Assembly: GCA_037043235.1 (NCBI GenBank)
Contig: JAWRVZ010000077.1
Span: 2,886,001-2,950,000 of the forward strand
Direction: 5' to 3'
DNA: 64,000 nt
Source of the DNA: Rhodeus uyekii
Lineage: Eukaryota > Chordata > Actinopteri > Cypriniformes > Acheilognathidae
Every line of letters begins with the position of its first letter. Positions within the stretch are counted from its first letter, which is position 1. Positions 38,891 through 50,715 of this stretch are shown piece by piece. The notes under the pieces were generated by a model. It made no database searches, was not told the DNA's origin, and saw only the letters and a list, made by a program, of their open reading frames with translations. The position numbers and the translations under genes are program-made.

Positions 38891-41846
38891 TGAAGATTTT
38901 GTGATCTATATGTTAATATGAATGTAAATCAACAATAATAATGTAATAATTAGCTGGAGATATAGCATTATTAATAATCATAATCGCTAATATTGTATCA
39001 CTCTATTAACTGTAAAATAAGAGTAATTAAGTAATTAAAATCAATACTAAGCTTTGGCTTTCTTAATTTGATTCTTCTTTTCCCTTTTCAAACATGAAAT
39101 CATTAAACTTTTAAATACATGGATCCCATAAAGCTTCTGTTTTGTTGACAGATGGTTTATAAGAGCTTCTCGTTACAAATTTGGGAATATGGTTGTCACA
39201 TGATTCATTCCCAATTGCATGTTATAAGCGACTGAATTTTTGCTCTGAACTGAGCTCGTGTGTTAAAAGAAAAAAAAGTGACGCGCTTCACTCTGAAACA
39301 TGCAGCGCATATTTTTATTTAATTTACCCACAGCCTTCCAGAACTTATTTTCGGTTTTATTTCAATTACAAATACTTCATTAAGGCTTTTATCAAAGTTT
39401 GATTTGAAATAGATAATCTTTCTTAATTTAACCAAATTATTTATGCACCAAGTATTGGTTGTCGCCATAAGAAATCCCGCTTTAGTTAAGTCGTGCTTGC
39501 AGTTTAAAATGAATGCAGTAAGAGAAATAAATGATCAACTCAACATTCTCCAACTTCCTTTTGCATGATTGCCTTTGGTTGCACACAGCAACAAACATAC
39601 AGCATACAACCAATTTGATCAAATATGCACCAGTCTTGGGCCTGTGAGATTCGTCCCGGAGACAGATGCTGTAATCCGACTCGCCGTGAGGCTGACTCAT
39701 GCTCGTGGTTTAGCCGGGTATTGCAGGCTAGTCATGACCTCCCTCATTACGTGGGGTGATAATTGCCCAAACATGCAGTAGGAATGAGTGAATCTCGACG
39801 TGCCGCTGCTAATCTGTCTCGTACGGAGAGGCTGCGGTTAGTCATGGGCGTTTTGACTTGAAACTTCATGATGATCCTCGGTGCAATCATAATTAACTGA
39901 CTATTAAAACTATTTCGCAGTTGTGCAAACACGCCTAATCGCTGAATGTTTTCAGTGAGATTGGTTAATGGATATTAAACTGATGGAATGTGTGCTGCGG
40001 TCACATGACCTCCACATACCTGGGCAGGTGGGACACATTCGGGCTGGTGCCGGTGAAATTCCCTCCACGCTACGCCCTACATACTTCTCATTAAATATGG
40101 AAGAAAAACTGAGCGCTGCAGTGCTGACTGACTGTTAATTTTGCATAAAAGAGGTGTGATGTTTAACAAGGTGTCCAGACTCTAAATATTGACTTTTAAT
40201 AATGTAGCCATATAATGTGTAAGAGTTTGTTTTGCGTGTGTGAGTGTGTGTGGCGTACTAAATCAATTTTACAATGTGTAATGAGTGATAATGTGAGTGG
40301 TTTGTTTCCTGCAAGAAGATTAAACTGTAAACTAGAGCAGAGCTTTACTGGAGCTCATGAATTATTCACGTTTCAGCCTCATGAGTGGCGATATTGAACT
40401 GAGCTTTAGGTCATGCTGCAAATTCTTATTTCAAATCATCTATTGCTTTTTTTGTTGAGGGTTGAGCCACAAAATTAACTTTGCTATGAATGTTTGTACT
40501 TGTTTCTTCATTGACCATGTTTTTTTGCTCTTTGACCGATTGCTTTTGGTTGATTTGGATAAAGCATCTGTGTGTGTGAAGTTATCAGGCTTTTTAACCC
40601 GCCTTTACACGTAAAGAATGTAAACAGAATGTTTTCATCAATCCAATTACAAGTGGACAACAGTAAATTCAGGTGTAAACGGGGTCTAAAAGGTTTTGAG
40701 CTTGTCCACTTTCATCCACTTCCAGAGGTTGTTAAACTCATTCCACCGGATTGCTTTCATAGTATAAACACTCATGTGGTCAAATACACTCGAACAGCCA
40801 CTAAAAGACCCTCTACTCTCCACCTACTGACCTAATGCGTTAACATTATGGGATGCGCGCTAGCCAGACAGGATTTAAACTTGAAAAACGTACCAAGCAC
40901 GATGTTCTCTCATTCCTGATTTCTATCACAGTCAGTTTTCAGAGCAGAAACGAAACCTGCTATTTTTCGTTGTCTCCTTTCATTCTCATATGCCATTTCT
41001 GTGAGTTTATTAGATAGAAAGATCCTCCCCTCGAATAAATCAGGACAAACGCAGTCAAAATAGGACAAAAGAGATCTATTAAAACACCAGGTGTAAACAG
41101 GAATGTGTCTTCCTCATCGACTTGTGACTGGATTGACCAAAACGCTAAACAGGGCCTTTTTTTAAGATGCCGTTGCATTAAGTGCAGCAGTTTTTGAATG
41201 GAGCAACACGTCTAATTAAAAGCCGCCCAAGAAACGCATCTGATGAAACCCTGAGTCAGAAACTAGCCTGATTATACAGTTGAGACAGAGTTTCGCCCCG
41301 TCCATATATCATTTAATATGATCAAAGAAAGAGAACTCGGGTGCACAACACACAAAAAAACATCCTTTTGTTTAAACGTCATTATGATCTGGGATGTGAT
41401 TCAATGTTCATGTAATGTCATGTTGTGTGTGCATGAATTATAAATGTGCAGGGCAGCCGTGAGACTCAAGTCACAATCCGTTCTTTCCTTCCACTTATTT
41501 TAAATCGTCAACACTGAAAAACAAATGATTTGATTTAATAACTTCTACTCAGGAACTGCTAGTTAATTTCACAATTAGAAAGAAACAGCAAGCAACATTG
41601 AGTTAAATTAAACATTTTGAATCAGAATAACTGTAATGGTATTGTTAAAAAAAGAAAAGAAAAGAATCTTAATAGCTTTCAAAATATATATATTTTTACA
41701 ATGTGAACTTATGTATCTTATGTGTATATCGCTGATCTTTTTATTTACTGACAACTCAGTTGGGCTTAACAATGCTAATGTTACACTTACAGTTCATGTA
41801 TGATATAATAAGTTCATAAGTTTGTTTTCTGTCCCGTCCTCCACAG

Positions 41847-41933
41847 GAAGCTGATCTCTCTCCCTCACACACGCAAATATGCTGGAAGTGCGATGTTGAG
41901 CTGTGAAGCAGAACTGTTGATGGCTGGATGTAG
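41847..41933 (+). other. frs2: frs2 5' untranslated exon 2
   Basis: An 87-nt segment is flanked by a strong acceptor (TCCCGTCCTCCACAG|GAAG) and a strong donor (GATGTAG|GTGAGC). It lies 208 bp upstream of the first coding exon. It carries two overlapping upstream ORFs, at 41879 and 41893; the second continues across the splice junction into the coding exon. There is no transcript evidence, but the paired splice sites are convincing. Confidence 0.7.
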
Positions 41934-42141
41934 GTGAGCATTGGAGCGCTCTCTGCTGGACGCTCACAGTAAACACTTCTACAGAAATGGGACAGATCAA
42001 TGTTTCGGCTTTACCAACCTCTAAATAAACAACAGCATAGCAAATGCAGGACTGTGGGATGAATCTGAACTGTTTTTATTTTCTCTCTTCATGTCTCCCT
42101 GTATTTCTTCATCTCAACCATCCTTCTTTTCTATCGCACAG

Positions 42142-44657
42142 GGGGCCAATGGTGTGTTAAAGGCGCCATGGGGAGCTGTTGTAGCTGTCCCGATAAAGAA
42201 ATCATCCCTGATAATCATCACAACAAATTCAAGGTAAGCCACAGAGCGGTCTGAAGGTGTCACACACCTACTGCAAAGGACGTACCAAATCATTAAATAC
42301 TGTTCCTACTTTACCAAAGTTGCACCTGCGCAAAGTGTGTAGATGTTGAAAGCGATGTGTGTGTTTGTAGGTGATAAATGTGGATGATGATGGTAATGAG
42401 CTGGGCTCGGGCGTGATGGAGTTAACCGAGGAAGAGCTCATTCTACACACACGCAAACGAGACGCCGTTAAGTGGCCCTACCTTTGCCTGCGTCGATATG
42501 GCTACGACTCCAATCTCTTCTCTTTTGAGAGTGGCCGGCGCTGCCAAACCGGTCAAGGTGAAACTCTACTTTTGAACTCTATGACTGATATTTTTTGCTT
42601 TACTCGTGTCATTCAGATTCATTCTTTACTCTTTATCTCTTCAGGGATATTCGCATTCAAGTGTGCACGGGCTGAGGAGATCTTTAACATGCTGCAGGAC
42701 ATCATGCACAACAACAGCATCAGTGTTGTGGAGGAACCAGTGCTGGAGCCTGAGCTTCCAATGACGCCACACACTCCCACCAGTAAGAGACCGACACACT
42801 TCCAGCCTTCACATTCTTATTGAACGCTCTTACCAACTCCTCAATCGCTCTCTCTACAGCTCCAGGTTCCCAGGTCCCAACAGTAGCCAATGGAATCGGA
42901 CGTTACCCGTCATTTGGCGACGCGTCCTCACGCCCTTCGAGTCGCCATCCTTCAGTGGGCAGCACTAGGTTACCATCAGTAGGGGAGGAATCAACACACC
43001 CACTGCTGCTCAATGATGAAACGGTACTATGCAGATACAATGTAGTGTTATCAAAAATATAGTTTTTTCCAATACATGATACTAAAATATTAATTCATTC
43101 TTTGCGGAAAAGATACACGACAGCAGCTGCTCTTTCTCTCATCTCTCTGACACAGATATAACACACAAACTCGCCTCCACTCACTCATTTCATTTGGTGT
43201 GGATGAGTATTGCTGGTGATACAGGGCTTGCATTTTGGCATTGGATTTTAATCATTCCTGCAGATTTTGTACTCGCACACCAAGTTCACGCACATAAAGC
43301 CGCTTTTCAGTACAAAATGTAGTTCTTTTTCACTGCTTATTGCTCATAAACAGTAAAATACACACAAAAGAATGTATTACGAGCATTCACGTAAACACAG
43401 CGAGTTCTGAGAAAGAAAACGTAGTATAATGGGTCCGTGCGTCAGGTCTTAAAGTGACAGCAGCCTAATATTCCTGTTGCCAAATTATGAGATATTAAAA
43501 ATATCTATATAGCAGTATCAATGTCAAAATTGTGGGCAGGGAAAATGCTGAGTGGCTAGTAACTTTGGAAAACCACTAGCCTCGGTGGTTTGTGATCAAA
43601 ACAGTTTATTACTTATATAGCATGTTAGCAGCAGGTTTCGTGTGGAAACAATCTAGTTCATATTTTTCTTCTGATGGTTGTACTGTCCGTGCAGGTGCAC
43701 ACTTACGTCAACACGACGGGTCTACAAGAGGAACGGCTCTGTCGTAGCGGTGGCCATGCGCCTCTGGAGCTCCGGACATCCAATCCAGAGAGCACACTCC
43801 CAACGGCGGCCAATGAGACTGAGCCGCATGTGGTTTTGGATTCAGAGGGTGTAAAGTTTGTTTTAGGCCCTACGCCTGTCCAGAGACAGATTCTGCGCAA
43901 GGAGAGACCGCAAGAGCTCAGTGAGCAGGACACAGGAGTGGTCAGCTCGAGTACAGATAAGGCCACTTCTCCTGCAAAGACTGTGAATGGCAGCACCGGC
44001 CCTGCGACAGACTGTGACACCGGTTACGATAGCGACGAGCGCAAAGAGACGCCCCACGAGCAGCAAAACGGCGTGGCACCACCCGTCGGCTCCGGAGCGA
44101 GACGCATCAGACTTCCTGTGCCTCTTCCTGATGCCCACAACGCCAACAACTCAGCCCAACGACGGACTGCGCTGCTCAACTACGAGAACCTGCCGGCCCT
44201 GCCGCCCGTGTGGGAGACCCGCAAACCCAACAGCGAGGCGGAGGACGAGGACAAGATCAAGTCGCCCTCTCTGAACGGCTTCCATCCCCTCGATCCCCAG
44301 CACAATTACGTCAACACGGAGAACGTCACGGTGCCGCTCAGCGCGAGCAAACTGCTTTGCTCCAGCACTCAGTCCACCGTATTCAACTTTGACCTCCGAA
44401 GGCTCGGGGTGGGCGACCAGCTCCGGCAGCTTAACTACATTGAAGTGGAGATGGACAAAGTGTCAGACTCCAGCGGGCCTCACACCCCGAAAACACCCAC
44501 CACGCCCTTACCGCCCACCCCCACGCGCCGGACAGAGCTGTACGCCGTCATCGACATAGAGCGCACGGCTGCCATGTCCAGCCTGCAGAAAGCTCAGCCA
44601 CGGGATGACGGCACATCCAGGAAAACTCGACACAACAGCACCGACCTGCCCATGTGA
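42142..44657 (+). CDS. frs2: Fibroblast growth factor receptor substrate 2 (FRS2alpha/SNT-1)
   Basis: Coding exons are 42168-42233 (exon opens at 42142), 42371-42557, 42645-42782, 42860-43023 and 43695-44657, totalling 1518 nt (505 aa plus stop; human is 508). The ATG is in a strong Kozak context (GCGCCATGG). The N-terminus MGSCCSCPDKE is a myristoylation signal (Gly2). A PTB domain (about residues 15-115) binds FGFR and TRK receptors. The tail has tyrosine motifs at Y189 (TYVNT), Y348 (NYENL) and Y390 (NYVNT), of GRB2 type, and at Y433 (NYIEV) and Y468 (LYAVI), of SHP2 type. It also has Pro-Thr-Pro MAPK-type sites, and ends STDLPM. Known role: membrane-anchored docking protein coupling FGF receptors to RAS-MAPK. 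The counterpart of human GRB2 site Y306 is missing. frs2 rather than frs3 is favoured by sequence and by linkage to yeats4/cpsf6; which teleost duplicate (a or b) was not resolved. Confidence 0.96.
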
Positions 44658-47530
44658 CCCGACCAGCACTGAACCAGCGACCCAGTCGGTTAACTCCCAG
44701 AATGCAGGAGTTTATCTCACGAAAACCTGTCAGGTCACATTTCACTGTGATATCTAAGGAAATGAATAATTATCTTCCAAATTTACCCTATTTTCATACT
44801 TGCAAACTCATCGGTTCAGACCGTATTTTTATACAGCATATGTAAAGTGTTGTAAATTTTAACTGGTGTATGGCAATAAAAAAGAAGCTAATGTGGGTAA
44901 TCACGAAATGATCACATTTAATAACATACACGTGAAAAATACAGTACATATTTGTGAAATATCACACTTTAGAAGAACAGTTTTCTATGTGAACATGTTT
45001 TAATTGTAATTTATTCCTGTGATCAAAGATGGATTTTCAGCATTATTACTCTAATGGCTAATATTCCACCAGTCATCATTCTAATTTGGTTTAAGAAACG
45101 TTTCTCAAAAATATTAAGCAGCAAAAGAAGAACCATTTTTTGAGCATCAATGATAAATGGTTACGATTAGGCACATAATTTTTTTAATGATTTCTGGAAA
45201 AAATGATGCTGAAAATTCACTTTTACGCCACAGGTATAAATTACATTTTAAAATGTATTCAAATTAGAACATTATTACCCTTTTATTAAGAATGTTTTAA
45301 AGGTTTAACGTGCTATAAAAAAAAATTCCTTTATCAAAACATGAATTAATTGAACTCAAAAGTTGTTGAAATCATATTTTTGCAGTCACTTTATGATTTA
45401 GGATTTTTCATACACACATTTTCAGACGTTTTTTTTGAACTGCTGATTACAATTATTATTATTTCTTTTTAGAAGAATTGTTTAAGAGTATTAATAAGTA
45501 TTATTAGAGCTGATCTCCCCCTTCTCTCAAACCTGGGTATGACTTTATGGACGATAATGAGCTTGAAAATGGTTTGCAAAAAACCCTTTATTTTCGTTAC
45601 ACAATAGTTTGTACTACTTTTTATTTGGGATGAAATATGACATGGGTGTGACAGGTTTTGTGAGATTCACTCAGTTTAAGCACATGTGCTCAGCATGTCT
45701 GAAACAGGTACAGATGAGGAAACACTAAATGCTTTACCAGACCTCATTCACCAATGCTGTGATGTTTTTCTCTCCTTTTCAAAAATATCCAAGTGTTCGA
45801 GATAGTCTTTTTTTTGTGTGGTTACTTTAATGTAAATCACTCATTTTGCACTTGAGAGCAATAAAAGATGCTCGCTATGGTATTCTAGGATCACATGGTT
45901 CACTGCAGTCACTTTAAACACTCGCTCTCACTCCACAGCCCTTCTGCTAGCGTGATCCCAAATGAGAGTGTGTGTTTTTAGCTGTACGCTCGTGTCTGTC
46001 GGCCAAAGACACGCTTCGCCGCCCCGCCGGATGGACTCCAGTGTGTCTGAGCACCTCTTTTCTTTCTCCTGGCTATCAGTTGCTAAGAAACCCTGATATT
46101 TGAAGAGTGTTTGATGCTACAGGTGGTTTAAAAGGGTTTTCAGGTGTAGAATCTGTACATTTAATAACATTAATGATGCAGAATGTTTGTAATGGACAGT
46201 ATTACCTTTTTCTTTTTTTATCAGTGGACAATTTTCCCCTCAATTTAAAACATGTTTCATAAAATAACATTTTTGATGTATCTTTGACAGGTTGGAAATA
46301 CTTTTTTTGTTAATGTTGGTATATTAGACATAAAATCAGGGCATATTTTGACCCAAACGTAAACGTTTTAATATTGATTTAAATATTTACCTATGACAGA
46401 TTATTGGCTGACATCATAATCAGATAAATTCATGGCTTATTTAATCCCAATTTAAACACTTCTTAAAATTATTATTTTATTTTTTTTCTGTGACAGGTTA
46501 AAAAAATTTTTTCTCCTTATTATTGGCCAAGAATAGAAGCAGATAAAATCAGGGCTTATTTTTACCTCAAATTTAAACTGGTTTCTAAAAAAATTATGAC
46601 GGGTCACAGATATTTTTTATTTCAAAAATTGGAAGCAGATAAAATCTGGGATTATTTTTCCCTAGACCAAATATATATATATATATTTTTTTTATGGCAA
46701 AATCCAGGGCTTAAAAAGCATTGCACTGTAATTTTTTTTAAACATCAGACAAAAAAAAAGTATACATAATATATAAGCAACTATCAGAGAGATTGAGTCA
46801 GTGCATTCCTATCAAACACATGAGATTGGCATGAGATTTTGGTGAGACTTTCCTCCCTCTAGGCCTGATTTCTTCTAGTACTTCATACACACTTTAGGCT
46901 GTTATCGTCAGGACCTGGAGGATTGTGCGGTGCTGCAAATGCGTGTCTTGGCGGCAAATGTGATCGTATCGCTCGTCTTAATGCACTCGAATGTTCTTAA
47001 GGGTTTCCAAACAAAAGACAAATCTGTTTACGGCAGTGGAGCAAGTGCACCGTTCTAGACATCCAGTTTATGTCAAGTTTCTATTGTAAAGTTTATTACA
47101 TTATTATTATCATCATGTTATTTTCTACCTTTTTGAGAGAGTGTGTAAATATAGGAACGTTCACGTGTACAAAATGACATTCAGTAGTTTTAGCAACAAA
47201 TGAGTGCTAATGAAATAACTGTATAAATCAAGATCATTTGCCAAATCTGAGGAACTGAATCTTTCAGGAAAGATGCGTATTGTGTGTGTGTGTGTGTGTG
47301 TGAGTGAGTGAGTGTGTGTGAGGTTACATTCCTATGCGAGTATTTCACAATTACAGACGTTGTACTGAAACTAGTTTTGATATTTGATATATTGGGTATT
47401 GATATCAGTTTAGTAAAATGTTTTTTTGTTAATCACTTTATTTAGTTACTTAAAAACTACAACTATTACTTTGCCATCAGTGCCAACTCTGTTTTTTGTA
47501 GAATGGCAAAATAAAGTAAAAATAAAAATC
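44658..47530 (+). other. frs2: frs2 3'UTR with candidate poly(A) signals
   Basis: Non-coding sequence follows the frs2 stop. AATAAA occurs at 44875-44880 (about 220 nt after the stop), 45860-45865, 47510-47515 and 47521-47526. The first would give a short UTR; the last pair, after T-rich sequence, could end a 2.9-kb UTR. Human FRS2 has a long 3'UTR, which favours distal sites. A dispersed repeat fragment interrupts near 45010-45180 and a (GT)n tract lies near 47281. The true end is undetermined. Confidence 0.45.
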
Positions 47531-48535
47531 AAAACAAAATGAAACTTTCTGAGTGTCTCCATCAGTTTAATTTCAAATACTGAACGATCAAGATGATGTA
47601 TTGGAACAACTTCCATTTGATTCTTTTTAGCAACAGAATGATCTGATTTCTATGCATAAAAGCATCATTATGAAGATGCCATCTCTCTTCTGAGATGGAG
47701 TTTATTTTTTACACATTTCGGTACAAATGCATTGACTTTCCAAGCTGATATAATCCTATGCTGTTTTTTTCTTGCAGTGTGACAAGCTTATTTCTAAAGA
47801 ACAAGTATTCCATGTCAGCAACCCAATTACACTCAGCCAGAAACCAGTTTGAGATCTGTACTGGACACTTTTCAGCACTGACCACCAGAGTGCAGTATGA
47901 CACACCAAACCAAACTGCCATTAAAACACTTGACCAAGTTTACTTTCACTGCCTGTTTTATAATCATGGTGTACATTTATATATATTATTAATAATAACT
48001 CAAATTAAGATTATAATTGTTATCAAGCACTGGAGATTTTGATCTATTTTGCTTTTCTTTCAGACTTGTGGAAACAAAGATCCAAAATACATATTTATTT
48101 TATTACATAGGTTTCAATTATAGTGCATATCTTTAGAAATCTCCACTTCAGCAGCACATACATCAAACTTTACACTTTATTATTATCTATTCAAAAATAT
48201 TCTTCACCTGTGTTGGCTTAATTATTGAACGAATTGGTAACACAGTCTTACTTTCAGAGATTCAGTTAATGCATTAACTAACAAACAATGAAACATATAA
48301 TTTTACACCGTTTATTAATCTTTGATAATGTTAGTTAATAAAAAAAAATCATAATTCGATTAGTTCACAGTGCATTAGTTTATGTAACAGACACCTTTTG
48401 ATCTAAAAATGGAGTAGAAAATATTGCAATTAACATGAATTAAGATTAATAAATGCTATAGAAGTAGTTAACTAGTGTTAACAAATTAAACTTTATCGTT
48501 AAGTGTTACCAAATAAATATTACCATTACTATTAA
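47531..48535. other. Non-coding sequence between the frs2 3' end and the minisatellite
   Basis: AT-rich sequence without recognisable exons or complete transposons. ORFs of up to 94 codons lack coding features. Confidence 0.5.
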
Positions 48536-48654
48536 AGTGCCCACATTAAACTATTTTGGAGTCTCCTACAATGGGTTTACATGGTTTAAAAAGGTCAAAA
48601 ACTCATATCCATTCCAGTATCACCTCTTTTCTCAAAGTGTTGCTAAATGTTAAA

Positions 48655-49526
48655 TAATACTCTGCTCTGATTGGTCAGATGATCCAGTCTGTTGTGATTG
48701 GTCTGCTCTGCTCTGATTGGTCGGACGATCCAGTCTGTTGTGATTGGTCTACTCTGCTCTGATTGGTCGGATGATCCAGTCTGTTGTGATTGGTCTGCTC
48801 TGCTCTGATTGGTCGGACGATCCAGTCTGTTGTGATTGGTCTACTCTGCTCTGATTGGTCAGATGACCCAGTCTGTTGTGATTGGTCTGCTCTGCTCTGA
48901 TTGGTCAGATGACCCAGTCTGTTGTGATTGGTCTGCTCTGCTCTGATTGGTCAGACGGTCCAGTCTGTTGTGATTGGTCTGCTCTGCTCTGATTGGTCGG
49001 ACGATCCAGTCTGTTGTGATTGGACTGCTCTGCTCTGATTGGTCGGACGATCCAGTCTGTTGTGATTGGTCTACTCTGCTCTGATTGGTCAGATGACCCA
49101 GTCTGTTGTGATTGGTCTGCTCTGCTCTGATTGGTCGGACGATCCAGTCTGTTGTGATTGGTCTACTCTGCTCTGATTGGTCAGATGATCCAGTCTGTTG
49201 TGATTGGTCTGCTCTGCTCTGATTGGTCAGATGACCCAGTCTGTTGTGATTGGTCTACTCTGCTCTGATTGGTCAGATGATCCAGTCTGTTGTGATTGGT
49301 CTGCTCTGCTCTGATTGGTCGGACGATCCAGTCTGTTGTGATTGGTCTGCTCTGCTCTGATTGGTCGGACGATCCAGTCTGTTGTGATTGGACTGCTCTG
49401 CTCTGATTGGTCGGACGGTCCAGTCTGTTGTGATTGGTCTGCTCTGCTCTGATTGGTCGGACGATCCAGTCTGTTGTGATTGGTCTACTCTGCTCTGATT
49501 GGTCAGATGACCCAGTCTGTTGTGAT
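48655..49526. repeat. 46-bp minisatellite, 19 copies, two ATTGG boxes per unit
   Basis: The core CCAGTCTGTTGTGAT recurs 19 times, from about 48684 to 49512, at an exact 46-bp spacing. Units differ at only a few sites (C[AG]GA[TC]G[AG][TC]CC; TCTGCT versus TCTACT versus GACTGCT). Nearly every unit carries two inverted CCAAT boxes (CTGATTGGTC and GTGATTGG). The array gives a fortuitous plus-strand ORF. Confidence 0.97.
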
Positions 49527-50654
49527 CTATCGCTTACAGCGTGTGCCGGATTCCAAATGCCAATTACTACCGTATGTTTGAATTTCAGCTCTTCTTCAGC
49601 ACTTGATACACAGTGATGCGAACTATAACAATTGGTGTTGGTTTTAATGTATCAATTCCAGTGTGAGAATTCTCAGCATGTCAACAAAATGAACCAATCT
49701 TTGAAGACCTTTCAAAGTCACAAACAAATATATTTCACACTGCATGAAAAGCAATATAGTAATATTTGAAAAAGCACAATAAAGGCACTTTGAATGCAAA
49801 CACAGTCCAAGCCTTTAATTGAAAATCTGTTGGCAACAGAAACTTTTTCAGCATTACCAACAGTAATGATGTGAAACTAAATCGCACATGTGATACAGTG
49901 CTGTACAGTGTCAGGTCAGATCAGAGCATCATGGGAGGCTGTAAGCAGCGCTCATTATCTGCCCTGACTGTTATTCATGCTGGGCGATCAATGCTCGGAT
50001 CTGATGAGGTTTGCTGCATCTTTGATTCTGTCAGAACCATCTTGAGAAGATAGAAGAAACTTGTTTGCTTCTAACATGTTGGGTCTGATCTCACAGATGA
50101 GTTCAGATTCACATAGCTCGCAAATGAATCTCTGTCAGCAGTTTGACTGGCAGTTCGATTTGTCTCTCGCCTCCTAAGAAACGCCAAACACGCCCTTTCT
50201 GCTCTCAGGACCTCTGTGTCTGTCACCTGGCAACCATCCTGTTGCTTAGATACAACATGCCTCTCCTTACTTCCTCAGGATCAAACGACGAGAGAACTGA
50301 TGCGCACGAGTGATGCCGACCGCACACGTCAGAAAACGCACGCAAAACTCCGTCCATGACGACAGACTCAATGTTCTTGTAAAATTCAGTTTGTTAGTAG
50401 TGACTGTTTCATTGCCTGTGGTTGGAGTTTGACCCGAAGTATAAAACTTTGGCCTGTAATTAATTTTTAGCTTCTTAGCAGCTATCTTTGCGTGAGAAAA
50501 CATCACTCACATGTGCTTCAGAATATGTACAAGTATTTCAGAACCCACCACAAGTGAATGTGATCATTCTAAGACTTGTGTGGCATCAGATAGAAAAAAA
50601 ACCATTTCAAATTAACTCTACAGTGAAAGGGAGAATTCAGCAAAATTCTGTCCA

Positions 50655-50715
50655 AAATTTCCCAGTCTGTTGTGATTGGTCTGCTGTGCTCTGATTAGTC
50701 AGATGGCCCAGTCAA
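50655..50715 (+). repeat. Isolated diverged unit related to the 46-bp minisatellite
   Basis: It contains CCCAGTCTGTTGTGATTGGT, then CTCTGATTAGTCAGATGGCCC: one full unit with substitutions, 1.1 kb downstream of the main array. It may be left over from the dispersed element that seeded the array. Confidence 0.8.

Larger units (their letters stand above)
30689..41846 (+). other. frs2 intron 1 (11.2 kb), SINE- and MITE-rich
   Basis: This lies between the donor at 30688 and the acceptor at 41846. It contains five SINE copies (31436-36803), hAT-like elements (36917-37621 and a relative near 39080-39350), a direct duplication (38630-38890), CT and CA/GT tracts, and a CpG-rich minus-strand ORF of unknown identity (35007-35222). 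GC-richer unique sequence near 39620-39990 may be regulatory. No other coding exon for frs2 was seen. Confidence 0.6.

Noticed and set aside
42371..42823. Single 150-codon ORF as one frs2 exon
   Set aside because: It reads through the 87-bp intron (42558-42644), which has good splice sites; the spliced frame matches FRS2.
48655..49526. CRISPR-like regular repeat array
   Set aside because: There are no unique spacers; the whole 46-bp unit is repeated, the DNA is vertebrate, and the units show minisatellite-type variants.
49434..49616. Repetitive Cys/Trp ORF
   Set aside because: It arises from the 46-bp minisatellite, whose length is not a multiple of three.
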